Positions 53,134-62,578 of a stretch of DNA of 64,000 nucleotides are shown here, one piece after another. Below the pieces are notes generated by a model. It ran no database searches and was not told the DNA's origin. It saw only the letters and a list, made by a program, of their open reading frames with translations. Each line of letters opens with the position of its first letter. Position 1 is the first letter of the stretch. The position numbers and the translations under genes were made by a program. The stretch lies in the NCBI RefSeq assembly GCF_022163125.1, contig NZ_CP091881.1:8840001-8904000 (forward strand). Direction: 5' to 3'. This DNA is from Paenibacillus sp. HWE-109. GTDB taxonomy: Bacteria; Bacillota; Bacilli; Paenibacillales; NBRC-103111.

Positions 53134-54021
53134 TCACCCAAGCGCAGGATCAAGCTTTGCAATAAAAGCAGCAGCAGCTGTCGAAAGCGGCATATTGCGC
53201 AAAGTAATAATGCCGATTTTGGTTGATGGGATCGCAGCGTCCAAGTTTACTTCAAACAAACTGCCCTCGGCGAGTTCCTTCGCGACGAATTCCTTCGTGA
53301 CGAAGGAGACGCCAAACCCGATCTTCGCGAATTCAATCAGCAGATCCACACTGCCCAGCTCGATCTCCGGCTCCAGCATGAGGCCATGGTCGCTGAATAG
53401 ACGGGTGACGAATTTCCGCGAGGAGCTGTTGCTCGAAAATAAGATGATCGGGTATTTCAGCAGATCAGCAAGCGAGACCTTACCTAAAGCCAGTTCGCGG
53501 TATTTCGGTCCGGTCACGAAGCAATCTTGAATGGTAATGCCCTCACGGACTTGCATCTGCTCATCCAGAATAGGCGTCCTGACGATCCCGATATCGATTT
53601 TCCCTTCCTTTAATTGTTTTACAATTTCCGGTGTGGTGCCGTTTACCAGATTGATTTGCACATGTGGATACTGGTCGTGGAAAGACTCCAGGAAAGGAAG
53701 CAGGTAGTGCTTGCATAAGGAGTCGCTGCCGCCGATTTTGATTTCCCCGCTGGAAAAGGTGCGAAGTTCATGGAGTTTTTCTTCCGCGAGGGAAATGAAG
53801 TTGTACGCTTGCTCGATATAGGAAAATAAAATGGAACCTTCCTTGGTCAGTTCAACTCCTTTGGACGTGCGGGCAAATAATTGCAGCTTCAATTGATCTT
53901 CTAATAATTTAATGGAGTGAGAGACGCTGGGCTGGGTAATGAACAGCTCTTTGGCTGCTTTGGAAAGGCTTCCAGATTTGGCGGTCAAATAAAATACTTT
54001 GTACAACTCAAAATTAACCAT
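53134..54021 (-). CDS. LysR-family regulator divergent from transketolase
   Basis: A 295-aa LysR protein: N-terminal winged helix (GSLSKAAKELFITQPSVSHSIKLLEDQLKLQLFART) and a substrate-binding-type effector domain. ATG 54021 has AGAAGGTG five bases upstream; a longer frame to 54057 is less likely. Divergent placement suggests control of tkt-tal-yhcH. An ATAC-N3-GTAT palindrome at 54035-54045 is a possible own site. Confidence 0.92.
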   Translation of the reverse strand: MVNFELYKVFYLTAKSGSLSKAAKELFITQPSVSHSIKLLEDQLKLQLFARTSKGVELTKEGSILFSYIEQAYNFISLAEEKLHELRTFSSGEIKIGGSDSLCKHYLLPFLESFHDQYPHVQINLVNGTTPEIVKQLKEGKIDIGIVRTPILDEQMQVREGITIQDCFVTGPKYRELALGKVSLADLLKYPIILFSSNSSSRKFVTRLFSDHGLMLEPEIELGSVDLLIEFAKIGFGVSFVTKEFVAKELAEGSLFEVNLDAAIPSTKIGIITLRNMPLSTAAAAFIAKLDPALG

Positions 54022-54071
54022 ATAGACACCTTCTATACCTAGTATCGAAACTATCAATTATTTGAATGGCT

Positions 54072-54099
54072 GATCTACTCTTATAATAAGGAGTAGATC
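54072..54099. promoter_or_regulatory. Inverted repeat around the transketolase -10 region
   Basis: GATCTACTC (54072-54080) and GAGTAGATC (54091-54099) are perfect 9-bp arms around TTATAATAAG, which contains a TATAAT -10. It could be the operator of the LysR protein or another regulator, or an RNA hairpin if transcription starts upstream. Confidence 0.65.
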
Positions 54100-54136
54100 C
54101 AGCAATTACAACTTAAATGATGGAGGCGAACTTCTT

Positions 54137-56164
54137 TTGAATCAAGCCACAGCCAGTTTAGAAACATTAAGCATAAATACGATCCGGACTTTGACGATCG
54201 ACGCTGTTGAAAAAGCAGCGATGGGTCATCCCGGTATGCCGATGGGAGCAGCGCCTATGGCGTATGCGCTTTGGACGCAGCACTTGAAGCATAATCCGGC
54301 CAATCCCAAGTGGGTGGATCGCGATCGCTTCGTATTATCAGCGGGTCATGGCTCGATGCTGCTCTACAGCCTGCTGCATTTAAGCGGTTACGATGTGACG
54401 ATTGAAGACATCAAGGAATTCCGCCAATGGGGAAGCCGGACACCAGGGCACCCAGAGTACGGGCATACAGCAGGCGTGGAAGCTACAACGGGACCTCTGG
54501 GCCAAGGTGTTGCCATGGCTGTAGGTATGGCGATGGCTGAAGCGCATCAAGCTTCTGTTTATAATAAACCGAGCTTTCCGATCGTTGATCATTACACCTA
54601 TGCTATCTGCGGTGATGGTGATTTAATGGAAGGCGTTTCATCTGAGGCTGCCTCCCTGGCGGGGCATCTGAAATTGGGCAAATTAATCGTGCTCTACGAT
54701 TCCAACGATATTTCACTTGACGGTGAATTGAATATGTCGTTCTCCGAGAATGTTAAGACGCGTATTGAATCCTACGGATGGCAATACTTACGTGTGGAAG
54801 AACAGAACAACGTCGAGGCGATTGCCGCTGCGATCGCCGAGGGCAAGGCGGATCTCGAGCGCCCAACGCTGATCGAGATCAAAACAACGATCGGCTATGG
54901 CAGTCCGAACAAAGCCGGCAAAGGCGGCCACGGCGGCACGCACGGCTCGCCGCTTGGCAAAGAAGAGCTGCTGCTGACGAAGCAGGCGCTCGGTTGGCCT
55001 TTGGAGCCGGACTTCTATGTGCCGGCTGAGGTTTACGCCCATTTCGCCCATTTCAAGCAGCTGGGCGGAGAAGCTCAAACTGCCTGGGAGCAGCTGTGGA
55101 ACAGCTATCAGGCGGCGTATCCTGAGCTCGCGCAGCAATTCGAGCTCGCGAACAGCGGTGATCTTCCGGCCGATTGGAAGGCAGATATGCCGCGCTTTAC
55201 CCCGGAGAGCGGCGCGATCTCGACGCGTACGGCATCCGGCAAAGTGATTAACGGCTTGGCGAAGCGGGTACCTTATCTTGTAGGCGGCTCTGCCGATCTG
55301 GCAAGCTCCAACTTCACCATGATTAATGACGCCGCGGCGTTTAGCAGCGCGGATTATAGCGGCCGCAACTTCTGGTTCGGCGTCCGTGAATTCGCCATGG
55401 GTGCAGCCTTGAACGGCATGCTGCTGCACGGCGGCGTGCGTGCCTTCGGCGGAACGTTCCTCGTGTTCAGCGACTATCTTCGTGGCGCGATTCGCTTGTC
55501 CGCGCTGATGAAGCTGCCGGTGGCGTACGTCTTCACGCACGACAGCATCGCTGTCGGCGAAGACGGCCCGACGCATCAGCCGATCGAGCAGATCCCATCC
55601 CTGCGGATGATTCCGGATGTGACGTTGTTCCGTCCTGCGGACGCGAACGAAACAGCTGCCGCTTGGCAGTACGTCCTCGAGGCGAAGGAAGGTCCTTTCG
55701 TATTCGCGCTTTCGCGCCAGAACCTGCCAGTGCTGCCGGGCACGGATACGCTTGCTTTTGACCATATTCATCAAGGGGCCTATGTGTTGTCCGATGTGGC
55801 TGCTGGCGAAACCATCGCTGTTCAGCTTATCGCGACAGGTTCTGAAGTAAGCCTTGCACTTGACGTGAAGAAGCAGTTGGCGCAAGATGGTATTGGGGCT
55901 CGTGTGATTTCGATGCCAAGCCGTGAACTGTTCGAGCAGCAGCCTGAAGAAGTGCGAAATGCCGTACTGTTACCGAATGTACAGGCGAATGTCGTTCTGG
56001 AGATGGCTTATCCTGCTGGTTGGGAAGAAATTACGGGCGGCAGCGGCTTCGTTGTCGGGATTCGTAAGTTCGGGGCATCGGCCAAAGCGGATCGTGTGAT
56101 TCGTGAATATGGCTTTACCGCAGAAGCAATCGTACAACAAATCAGACAGAAGTATTTCCAATAA
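54137..56164 (+). CDS. tkt: Transketolase
   Basis: A 675-aa thiamine-diphosphate enzyme of the pentose phosphate pathway. It contains GHPGMPMGAAP, SAGHGSMLLYSLLHLSGY, the ThDP motif GDGDLMEG..N, the pyrimidine domain EDGPTHQPIEQ and the C-terminal domain. The TTG start follows GGAGG. GC content rises in the second half. It heads an operon with transaldolase, giving the whole non-oxidative interconversion unit. Confidence 0.97.
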   Translation: MNQATASLETLSINTIRTLTIDAVEKAAMGHPGMPMGAAPMAYALWTQHLKHNPANPKWVDRDRFVLSAGHGSMLLYSLLHLSGYDVTIEDIKEFRQWGSRTPGHPEYGHTAGVEATTGPLGQGVAMAVGMAMAEAHQASVYNKPSFPIVDHYTYAICGDGDLMEGVSSEAASLAGHLKLGKLIVLYDSNDISLDGELNMSFSENVKTRIESYGWQYLRVEEQNNVEAIAAAIAEGKADLERPTLIEIKTTIGYGSPNKAGKGGHGGTHGSPLGKEELLLTKQALGWPLEPDFYVPAEVYAHFAHFKQLGGEAQTAWEQLWNSYQAAYPELAQQFELANSGDLPADWKADMPRFTPESGAISTRTASGKVINGLAKRVPYLVGGSADLASSNFTMINDAAAFSSADYSGRNFWFGVREFAMGAALNGMLLHGGVRAFGGTFLVFSDYLRGAIRLSALMKLPVAYVFTHDSIAVGEDGPTHQPIEQIPSLRMIPDVTLFRPADANETAAAWQYVLEAKEGPFVFALSRQNLPVLPGTDTLAFDHIHQGAYVLSDVAAGETIAVQLIATGSEVSLALDVKKQLAQDGIGARVISMPSRELFEQQPEEVRNAVLLPNVQANVVLEMAYPAGWEEITGGSGFVVGIRKFGASAKADRVIREYGFTAEAIVQQIRQKYFQ

Positions 56165-56198
56165 GAACCCAACAGGGGAGAAAAGGTAGGGATACAGG

Positions 56199-56855
56199 AT
56201 GAAATTGTTTATCGACACAGCCAATGTAGAAGAAATTCGTAAAGCGCACGCGTTAGGCGTAGTTGCGGGGGTTACGACTAATCCTTCACTGATTGCCAAA
56301 GAGGGAAGAGACTTTTTTGAAACTGTCAAAGAAATCATCTCCATCGTAGGCGATGTACCAATCAGTGCAGAAGTCGTTTCCTTGAAAGCGGACGAAATGG
56401 TAGAGCAAGGCAAGAAGCTCGCTAAGCTTAGCCCGAATGTTGTGATCAAGCTTCCAATGACATTAGATGGCCTGCAAGCAACAAGCGTTTTCCGTTCACT
56501 GGGCATCCCAACGAATGTAACGCTGATCTTCAGTTCGACACAAGCTTTGTTGGCTGCTCGTGCGGGTGCTACGTATGTATCGCCGTTTATCGGCCGTTTG
56601 GACGATATCAACCAAGTGGGGATGAATCTGATCAAAGAGATCAGCCAAATTTTCCAAGTACACGGGATTAAATCCGAAATTATCTCTGCCAGCGTTCGTC
56701 ACTCTGCGCACGTGATTGAGGCTGCACTTGCAGGGTCGCATATTGCTACTGTGCCATATAAAGTAATCGAGTCTATGAGCAAACATCCGCTGACTGATGC
56801 TGGTATTGAGAAGTTCCTAGCCGATTGGGAAGGCGCGAATCAAGAGAAGTTCTAA
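56199..56855 (+). CDS. tal: Transaldolase, small (TalC/MipB) type
   Basis: A 218-aa TIM-barrel enzyme: start MKLFIDTANVEEI, GVTTNPSL, catalytic Lys in VIKLPMT and TNVTLIFSSTQA. This short class includes true transaldolases and fructose-6-phosphate aldolases; pairing with transketolase favours transaldolase. Confidence 0.95.
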   Translation: MKLFIDTANVEEIRKAHALGVVAGVTTNPSLIAKEGRDFFETVKEIISIVGDVPISAEVVSLKADEMVEQGKKLAKLSPNVVIKLPMTLDGLQATSVFRSLGIPTNVTLIFSSTQALLAARAGATYVSPFIGRLDDINQVGMNLIKEISQIFQVHGIKSEIISASVRHSAHVIEAALAGSHIATVPYKVIESMSKHPLTDAGIEKFLADWEGANQEKF

Positions 56856-56869
56856 GGAGATTTCAGAGC

Positions 56870-57355
56870 ATGATTATCAGCAATGTGGAGCATTTTGAAG
56901 CGGAGCGCCATTTATGGCCTGCGGCCATTCAAAGGGGTATCGACTACATTTTAAATCGCAAGTTAGGTGAGGCAGTGCTTGGGAGATACGATCTCGAAGG
57001 TGAGAAAGGTGTCCTGATGTATGCCAATGTGCAAGAGTCTGTTACTCGTCCTTCCTTGGAGCAGGTGCCGGAATCTCATGCCGTCTATACAGATATTCAA
57101 TTCTTGGTAAGCGGGGAAGAGAAAATTTGTTTCTACAAGCTTCATCCCGGTGCCAAAGTGGTTGATAACAAGTTCGAGACGCACGATATCGCTTTCTATG
57201 AATCTGATCCTGCTGAGCAGGAAACAGAAATCTTGTTAAAGCCTGGCATGTTTGCTGTCTGCTTTCCTTCGGATATTCACAGACCGAACTGCGTGATAAA
57301 TGAAAGCCAAACGATAAAGAAAATCGTGGTTAAGGTTCATAAGGATCTTTTATAG
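56870..57355 (+). CDS. YhcH/YjgK/YiaL-family protein (DUF386)
   Basis: A 161-aa cupin-like protein with the family pattern (HAVYTDIQFLVSGEEKICF, FAVCFPSDIHRPNC..KIVVKV). Members associate with sialic acid or other sugar catabolism and may act as sugar anomerases or isomerases. AAGGAG precedes ATG 56870. It ends the tkt-tal operon. Confidence 0.88.
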   Translation: MIISNVEHFEAERHLWPAAIQRGIDYILNRKLGEAVLGRYDLEGEKGVLMYANVQESVTRPSLEQVPESHAVYTDIQFLVSGEEKICFYKLHPGAKVVDNKFETHDIAFYESDPAEQETEILLKPGMFAVCFPSDIHRPNCVINESQTIKKIVVKVHKDLL

Positions 57356-57369
57356 ATGTTAATGTTGGG

Positions 57370-57413
57370 AAAACTTCTCTGGGTCATGTTGATGACCTCA
57401 GGGAAGTTTTTTT
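57370..57413 (+). terminator. Terminator of the tkt-tal-yhcH operon
   Basis: AAAACTTC pairs with GAAGTTTT, with inner GGTCAT/ATGACC and CTG/CAG, followed by seven T residues. Confidence 0.93.
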
Positions 57414-57435
57414 GTTGTAATCAAAGAATAGGTTT

Positions 57436-58829
57436 GGGGGACAGATCCCTTATTTCGCGTGAATCCGCCTATTTCGGGGGCGAAACTGCGAAATAGAGGA
57501 ACAGAGTTCCGCATGAGGTCCAAATAGAGCGGTTATTGCCAGAATAGAGGAACGACGTTCCCTCTGGAGTGGATTTGTTACTGGTGGTGGAGCTAATTAG
57601 ATGGTTGGGAGAACGAGGAGAGTAGCTGTAAGGAAAAGTAGCTGTTAGTTGGGCGGGAGCGGCAGCCATCTGTGGTTAGAGGAACTACGATCCGCTATAT
57701 GTGGTAAATCGGCCGATGTGCGCATCCATGCGGAACTACGATCCGCTATCTCGCGCGAATCCGCCCGTTTCGGGGGCGAAACAGCGAAATAGAGGAACAG
57801 AGTTCCGTTTGAGGTCAATTTAGCGTGGTTTTTGCCAAAATAGAGGAACGACGTTCCCTCTGGAGTGGAATTGTTACTGGTGGTGAAGCTAATTAGATGG
57901 TTGGAAGAACGCGGAGAGTAGCGGTAAGGAAAAGTAGCTGATTAGTTGAGCGGGGGCGGCAGCCGTCAGTAGTTAAAGGAACTACGATCCGCTATATGTG
58001 GTAAATCGGTCGATGTGCGCATCCAAGCGGAACTGGGATCCGCTATTTCGCGTGAATCTTCCCATTTCGGGGGCAAAACTGCGAAATAGAGGAACAGAGT
58101 TCCGCATGAGGTCCAAATAGCGCGGTTATTGCCAGAATAGAGGAACGACGTTCCTTCTGGAGTGGATTTGTTACTGGTGGTGGAGTTTATTGGATGGTTG
58201 GGAGAACGCGGAGAGTAGCTGTAAGGAAAAGTAGCTGATTAGTTGGGCGGGAGCGGCAGCCGTCAGTGGTTAGAGGAACTACGATCCGCTATATGTGGCA
58301 AATTGGCCGATGTGCGCATCCATGCGGAACTACGATCCGCTATCTCGCACGAATCCGCCCGTTTCGGGGGCGAAACAGCGAAATAGAGGAACAGAGTTCC
58401 GTTTGAGGTCAATTTAGCGTGTTTTTTGCCAAAATAGAGGAACGACGTTCCCTCTGGAGTGGAATTGTTACTGGTGGTGGAGCTAATTAGATGGTTGGGA
58501 GAACGCGGAGAGTAGCTGTAAGGAAAAGTAGCTGATTAGTTGGGCGGGAGCGGCAGCCGTCAGTAGTTAAAGGAACTACGATCCGCTATATGTGGTAAAT
58601 CGGCTGATGTGCGCATCCAAACGGAACTGGGATCCCCTATTTCGCGTGAATCCGCCCATTTCGGGGGCGAAACTGCGAAATAGAGGAACAGAGTTCCGCA
58701 TGAGGTCCAAATAGCGCGGTTATTGCCAGAATAGAGGAACGACGTTCCCTCTGGAGTGGATTTGTTACTGGTGGTGAAGCTAATTAGATGGTTGGGAGAA
58801 CGAGGAGAGTAACTGTAAGGAAAAGTAAA
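57436..58829. repeat. Tandem array of 297-bp units, alternating A/B types
   Basis: The marker ACAGAGTTCC recurs at 57501, 57797, 58094, 58391 and 58688 (periods 296-297). Units 1, 3 and 5 read GCATGAGGTCC after it; units 2 and 4 read GTTTGAGGTCAATT, giving an ABABA order and a 594-bp higher period. Each unit carries the palindromes GGAAC-AGA-GTTCC and GGAAC-GAC-GTTCC, CTATTTCGC/GCGAAATAG arms, and GGAACTACGATCCGCTAT. No credible gene; minus-strand open frames inside are repeat artefacts. Confidence 0.92.
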
Positions 58830-59085
58830 ATACATAGTATTTGACAAGGTAAACGTAATATATGTCATCGTCAAAGAGGTGGACACTACGTATAATTTGC
58901 AGTAGGAGCCATTCAAAATTATGAATATAACCCAGAAAATAGAAGGAGGTGAGAGGAAAACGGGGGCGTTGGTTGTTAAGAAGAAAGCGCATTCTTAGGG
59001 GAAGGAGGGTTTTGACTGAGCGAACAGGTACGTCAGTAGTGGAAATATCATGAACTTCATACTAATCAACTTGGAGGTGCGAGGC
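58830..59085 (+). other. Leader region upstream of the glucanase
   Basis: 256 bases with no gene. A TTGACA at 58840 and a TATAAT at 58891-58896 are present but not at standard spacing to each other. The region follows the repeat array and presumably holds the glucanase promoter. Confidence 0.5.
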
Positions 59086-62000
59086 ATGTCAATCCGCAAA
59101 ATTTCATGGAAAAGCAAACATGTACTTATTTGTACGCTAATCGCAATTATTCTCTTAACGCAATTCGTTGCTTACGGTCAGTCTTCAGCAGCCACGAACT
59201 TGGCTTCAGGCAAAGCCGCTACGGCAAGCGGATACAATCAAACGTATGTAGCCGGAAATGTGACGGATAGCAATCAGGCGACTTATTGGGAAAGCGCTAA
59301 TAACGCCTTTCCACAATGGATTCGCGTTGATTTGGCAAGTGCAAGCACGGTAACCCAGCTTGTTTTGAAGCTTCCAACTTCCAATTGGGGATCGCGGACA
59401 CAAACCCTCTCCGTTTTGGGCAGTACAGACGATGTGAACTATACAACTATTCAAGCTTCACAAACGTATACTTTCGATGCGAACAGCGCAAATACGGTGA
59501 CGATTAATTTGACTAGTTCGACGGCTCGCTATATTAAGTTAAACTTTACGGCGAACTCCGCTTGGCCTGCGGCACAATTGTCTGAACTCGAAGTGTATGG
59601 AACAACAGCTTCTACTCCGACACCGACAGCTACGCCAACTGCGACACCTACGACGACACCAACTCCGACACCAACTGCAACACCAACTGCAACACCAACG
59701 CCTACACCGGGAAATGGCACTAACTTGGCTCTCGGCAAAACGATTAGCGGATCGTCCTCCATCTTTACTTTCATACCAACGAATGCCAATGACGGCAGTG
59801 TCACAACTTACTGGGAAGGAAATGCGAACAGTTATCCGAATACGCTGGCTGTAAGTTTAGGAGCGAATGCGAATGTCACTTCCATCGTTTTAAAATTAAA
59901 TCCGGATTCGGCTTGGGCGACACGGACACAAACGATCCAAGTGCTTGGACACGATCAGTATTCGGCGAATTTTACGAACTTAGTGGCTGCTGCCGTATAT
60001 ACGTTTAATCCAGCCAACGGCAATACAGTGACGATTCCAGTCACAGCTACTGTCAGTGATGTACAATTGAAGATCACGACGAATTCCGGTTCAACAGGCG
60101 GACAAATTGCTGAATTTCAAGTTATCGGCACACCAGCGCCTAACCCTGATTTAAGTATTACAGCTACGACGTGGACACCGGGTTCTCCCATTGAAACCGA
60201 CGCGATTACTTTAACCTCGACCGTCCAAAATATCGGTACAGCGGGCTCGGCAGCGACAAACGTGAATTTCTACTTAGGAACGACAGCGGTCGGTTCAGCG
60301 CCAGTTGGCGCATTAGCAGCGGGAGCATCGGCGAATGTCTCCGTGAACATTGGCGCCAAGGATGCCGGAACGTATACCGTGACATCCAAGGTAGATGAAG
60401 CCAATGCCGTGATCGAACAGAATGAAGCGAACAATAGCTTCACGAGCGCTTCGTCCTTGACTGTCAATCAAGTTTCCAGCTCTGATCTCATCGCTTCTTC
60501 AATAAGCTGGTCCCCTAGCAACCCATCTGCGGGCAACACGGTCAGCTTCTCGGCAGCGATTAAGAATCAAGGAATCGCAGCCTCTGCAAGCGGAGCCCAC
60601 ACAGTAACCTTAACGCTTACGGACGCCACGACCAACGCAGTTGTCAAAACAGCAACGGGCACCTACAGTGGTGTGATTGCTAGCGGCGCAACGACAAGCG
60701 TCATAAACCTGGGTACATGGACAGCTGTGAACGGGAAATACAATCTCAAGATTCAAGTTGCTGTTGATGGCAACGAGTTGGCCGTGAAACAAGCCAATAA
60801 CCTTACGACCCAATCCTTTTTCGTCGGACGCGGGGCTAATATGCCTTATGATATGTACGAAGCCGAAGATGGCGTCATTGGCGGAGGTGCGGCCATTGTT
60901 GGTCCGAACCGTACGATCGGCGACTTGGCTGGTGAAGCTTCAGGCCGCAAAGCGGTCACGCTGAATACAACTGGCAGCTATGTGCAATTCACTACAAAAG
61001 CGAGTACCAATACGCTAGTTACACGCTTCTCCATACCGGATGCAGCGGGCGGTGATGGCCAATCGAACACATTGAATATTTATGTGAACGGTGTGTTCAC
61101 CAAAGCGATCAACCTAACATCCAAGTATGCCTGGTTGTATGGCTCCGAAACATCGCCTGGCAATTCACCTGGCAGCGGAGCACCGCGACATATTTACGAT
61201 GAGGCGAATATCATGTTTGATACCACGATCCCGGCTGGCAGTACCATCAAGCTGCAGAAGGATGCGGCGAATACAACCAATTATGCCATCGACTTTATCA
61301 ATCTGGAACAGGTAGCGCCGATTGCTAACCCAGATCCGGCTAAGTATGTCACACCTGCAGGCTTCACCCACCAGGATGTGCAAAATGCTTTGAACCAAGT
61401 CCGCATGGACACAACAGGCAATTTGGTTGGGGTTTATCTGCCAACAGGCAACTATGAAACGTCCAATAAATTTCAAGTATATGGAAAATCTATTAAAGTC
61501 ATTGGCGCAGGCCCATGGTATACGCGATTTATCGCGCCGCAGGGGCAATCCAATACCGACATTGGCTTCTCTGTAACATCGACAGCGAATGGATCAACGT
61601 TTGCCAACTTTGCTTACTTTGGCAATTACACTTCGCGGATTGATGGCCCTGGCAAAGTATTTGATCTGTCCAATGTTGGCAACATGACGATCGACAACAT
61701 TTGGGTTGAGCATCAAGTATGCTTCTTCTGGGGGGCCAACACCGACTACATGACAATCAAAAACTCGCGGATTCGCGATACGTTCGCAGATGGTGTAAAC
61801 ATGACGAATGGAAGCACCAATAATCTCGTTACCAACATCGAAGCACGTTCCACGGGCGATGACAGCTTTGCCTTATTCTCGGCGATTGATGCTGGCGGGG
61901 CTGACGAGAAGGATAATATTTTCGAAAATCTAACGTCACTGCTTACTTGGCGCGCAGCCGGTCTTGCCGTCTATGGCGGCTATGGCAATACGTTCCGAAA

Positions 62001-62511
62001 CATTTATATTGCCGATACGTTGTGCTACTCAGGCATCACGATCAGCTCGTTGGATTTCGGTTATCCAATGAACGGATTCGGCGCTTCGCCAACAACCAAT
62101 TTACAAAATATTTCGATCGTGCGCGCTGGCGGCCACTTCTGGGGTTCACAAACGTTCCCGGCGATCTGGGTATTCTCAGCGTCCAAGGTATTCCAAGGCA
62201 TTCGCGTAAGCGACGTGGATATCATTGATCCTACTTATCACGGCATCATGTTCCAGACGAATTACAGTGGAAGCACGCCGCAAAATCCAGTGACAGATAC
62301 GATATTTACGAATGTTTCAATCTCAGGCGCTCAAAAGAGCGGGGATGCTTTCGATGCCAAATCCGGGGTTGCCATCTGGGCTAACGATATGCCGGAAGCG
62401 GGGCAAGGTCCTGCTGTAGGCTCAGCGGTATTCAACCATTTGACGCTAACGAACAATGTGACGAATATTAAGAATACAACATCGACGTTCACCATTACTG
62501 TTAACCCGTAA
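59086..62511 (+). CDS. GH87 alpha-1,3-glucanase (mutanase), secreted
   Basis: A 1141-aa exported enzyme. Order: signal peptide (~1-35), discoidin F5/8-type domain (~37-175), Thr-Pro linker (~177-210), second discoidin-type domain (~211-350), two CARDB-like domains (~355-585), a CBM35/6-like module (MYEAEDG.., ~590-743) and a right-handed beta-helix catalytic domain (~755-1141). D902, D925 and D926 (ADGVN ... TGDD) have the same 23/24-residue spacing as the three catalytic Asp of characterised GH87 enzymes. GGAGG precedes ATG 59086. It would degrade alpha-1,3-glucan of fungal walls or dental mutan. Confidence 0.92.
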   Translation: MSIRKISWKSKHVLICTLIAIILLTQFVAYGQSSAATNLASGKAATASGYNQTYVAGNVTDSNQATYWESANNAFPQWIRVDLASASTVTQLVLKLPTSNWGSRTQTLSVLGSTDDVNYTTIQASQTYTFDANSANTVTINLTSSTARYIKLNFTANSAWPAAQLSELEVYGTTASTPTPTATPTATPTTTPTPTPTATPTATPTPTPGNGTNLALGKTISGSSSIFTFIPTNANDGSVTTYWEGNANSYPNTLAVSLGANANVTSIVLKLNPDSAWATRTQTIQVLGHDQYSANFTNLVAAAVYTFNPANGNTVTIPVTATVSDVQLKITTNSGSTGGQIAEFQVIGTPAPNPDLSITATTWTPGSPIETDAITLTSTVQNIGTAGSAATNVNFYLGTTAVGSAPVGALAAGASANVSVNIGAKDAGTYTVTSKVDEANAVIEQNEANNSFTSASSLTVNQVSSSDLIASSISWSPSNPSAGNTVSFSAAIKNQGIAASASGAHTVTLTLTDATTNAVVKTATGTYSGVIASGATTSVINLGTWTAVNGKYNLKIQVAVDGNELAVKQANNLTTQSFFVGRGANMPYDMYEAEDGVIGGGAAIVGPNRTIGDLAGEASGRKAVTLNTTGSYVQFTTKASTNTLVTRFSIPDAAGGDGQSNTLNIYVNGVFTKAINLTSKYAWLYGSETSPGNSPGSGAPRHIYDEANIMFDTTIPAGSTIKLQKDAANTTNYAIDFINLEQVAPIANPDPAKYVTPAGFTHQDVQNALNQVRMDTTGNLVGVYLPTGNYETSNKFQVYGKSIKVIGAGPWYTRFIAPQGQSNTDIGFSVTSTANGSTFANFAYFGNYTSRIDGPGKVFDLSNVGNMTIDNIWVEHQVCFFWGANTDYMTIKNSRIRDTFADGVNMTNGSTNNLVTNIEARSTGDDSFALFSAIDAGGADEKDNIFENLTSLLTWRAAGLAVYGGYGNTFRNIYIADTLCYSGITISSLDFGYPMNGFGASPTTNLQNISIVRAGGHFWGSQTFPAIWVFSASKVFQGIRVSDVDIIDPTYHGIMFQTNYSGSTPQNPVTDTIFTNVSISGAQKSGDAFDAKSGVAIWANDMPEAGQGPAVGSAVFNHLTLTNNVTNIKNTTSTFTITVNP
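59614..59710 (+). repeat. Thr-Pro linker minisatellite
   Basis: Repeats of ACNCCNACN triplet pairs encode a (TPTPTA)n linker between the two discoidin-type domains. Such coding minisatellites vary in length between strains. Confidence 0.85.
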
Positions 62512-62566
62512 ATTGACAAAGCCGCTTCTCTTGCCATCAGGGCAGGAGAGGCGGCTTTGTTGTGTT
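62512..62566. terminator. Bidirectional terminator, glucanase/MATE
   Basis: ACAAAGCCGC (62516-62525) pairs with GCGGCTTTGT (62551-62560) with further inner pairing; T-rich tails exist on both strands, serving the two convergent genes. Confidence 0.88.
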
Positions 62567-62578
62567 CTGTGGAGCTGT

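Noticed and set aside
54788..55885. Long minus-strand open frame (365 codons) opposite transketolase
   Set aside because: Shadow frame in GC-rich coding sequence; no ribosome binding site, Arg/His-rich nonsense composition.
57469..57669. Minus-strand frames reading FPYSYSPRSPNHLI in the repeat array (also 58560-58916)
   Set aside because: The same peptide recurs because the DNA is tandemly repeated; no ribosome binding site, no independent conservation.
57436..58829. Repeat array considered as CRISPR
   Set aside because: Units are 297 bp and contiguous, with no short repeat/unique spacer pattern and no cas genes.
59529..59804. Minus-strand frame rich in GV repeats opposite the Thr-Pro linker
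   Set aside because: Artefact of the coding minisatellite read in reverse.
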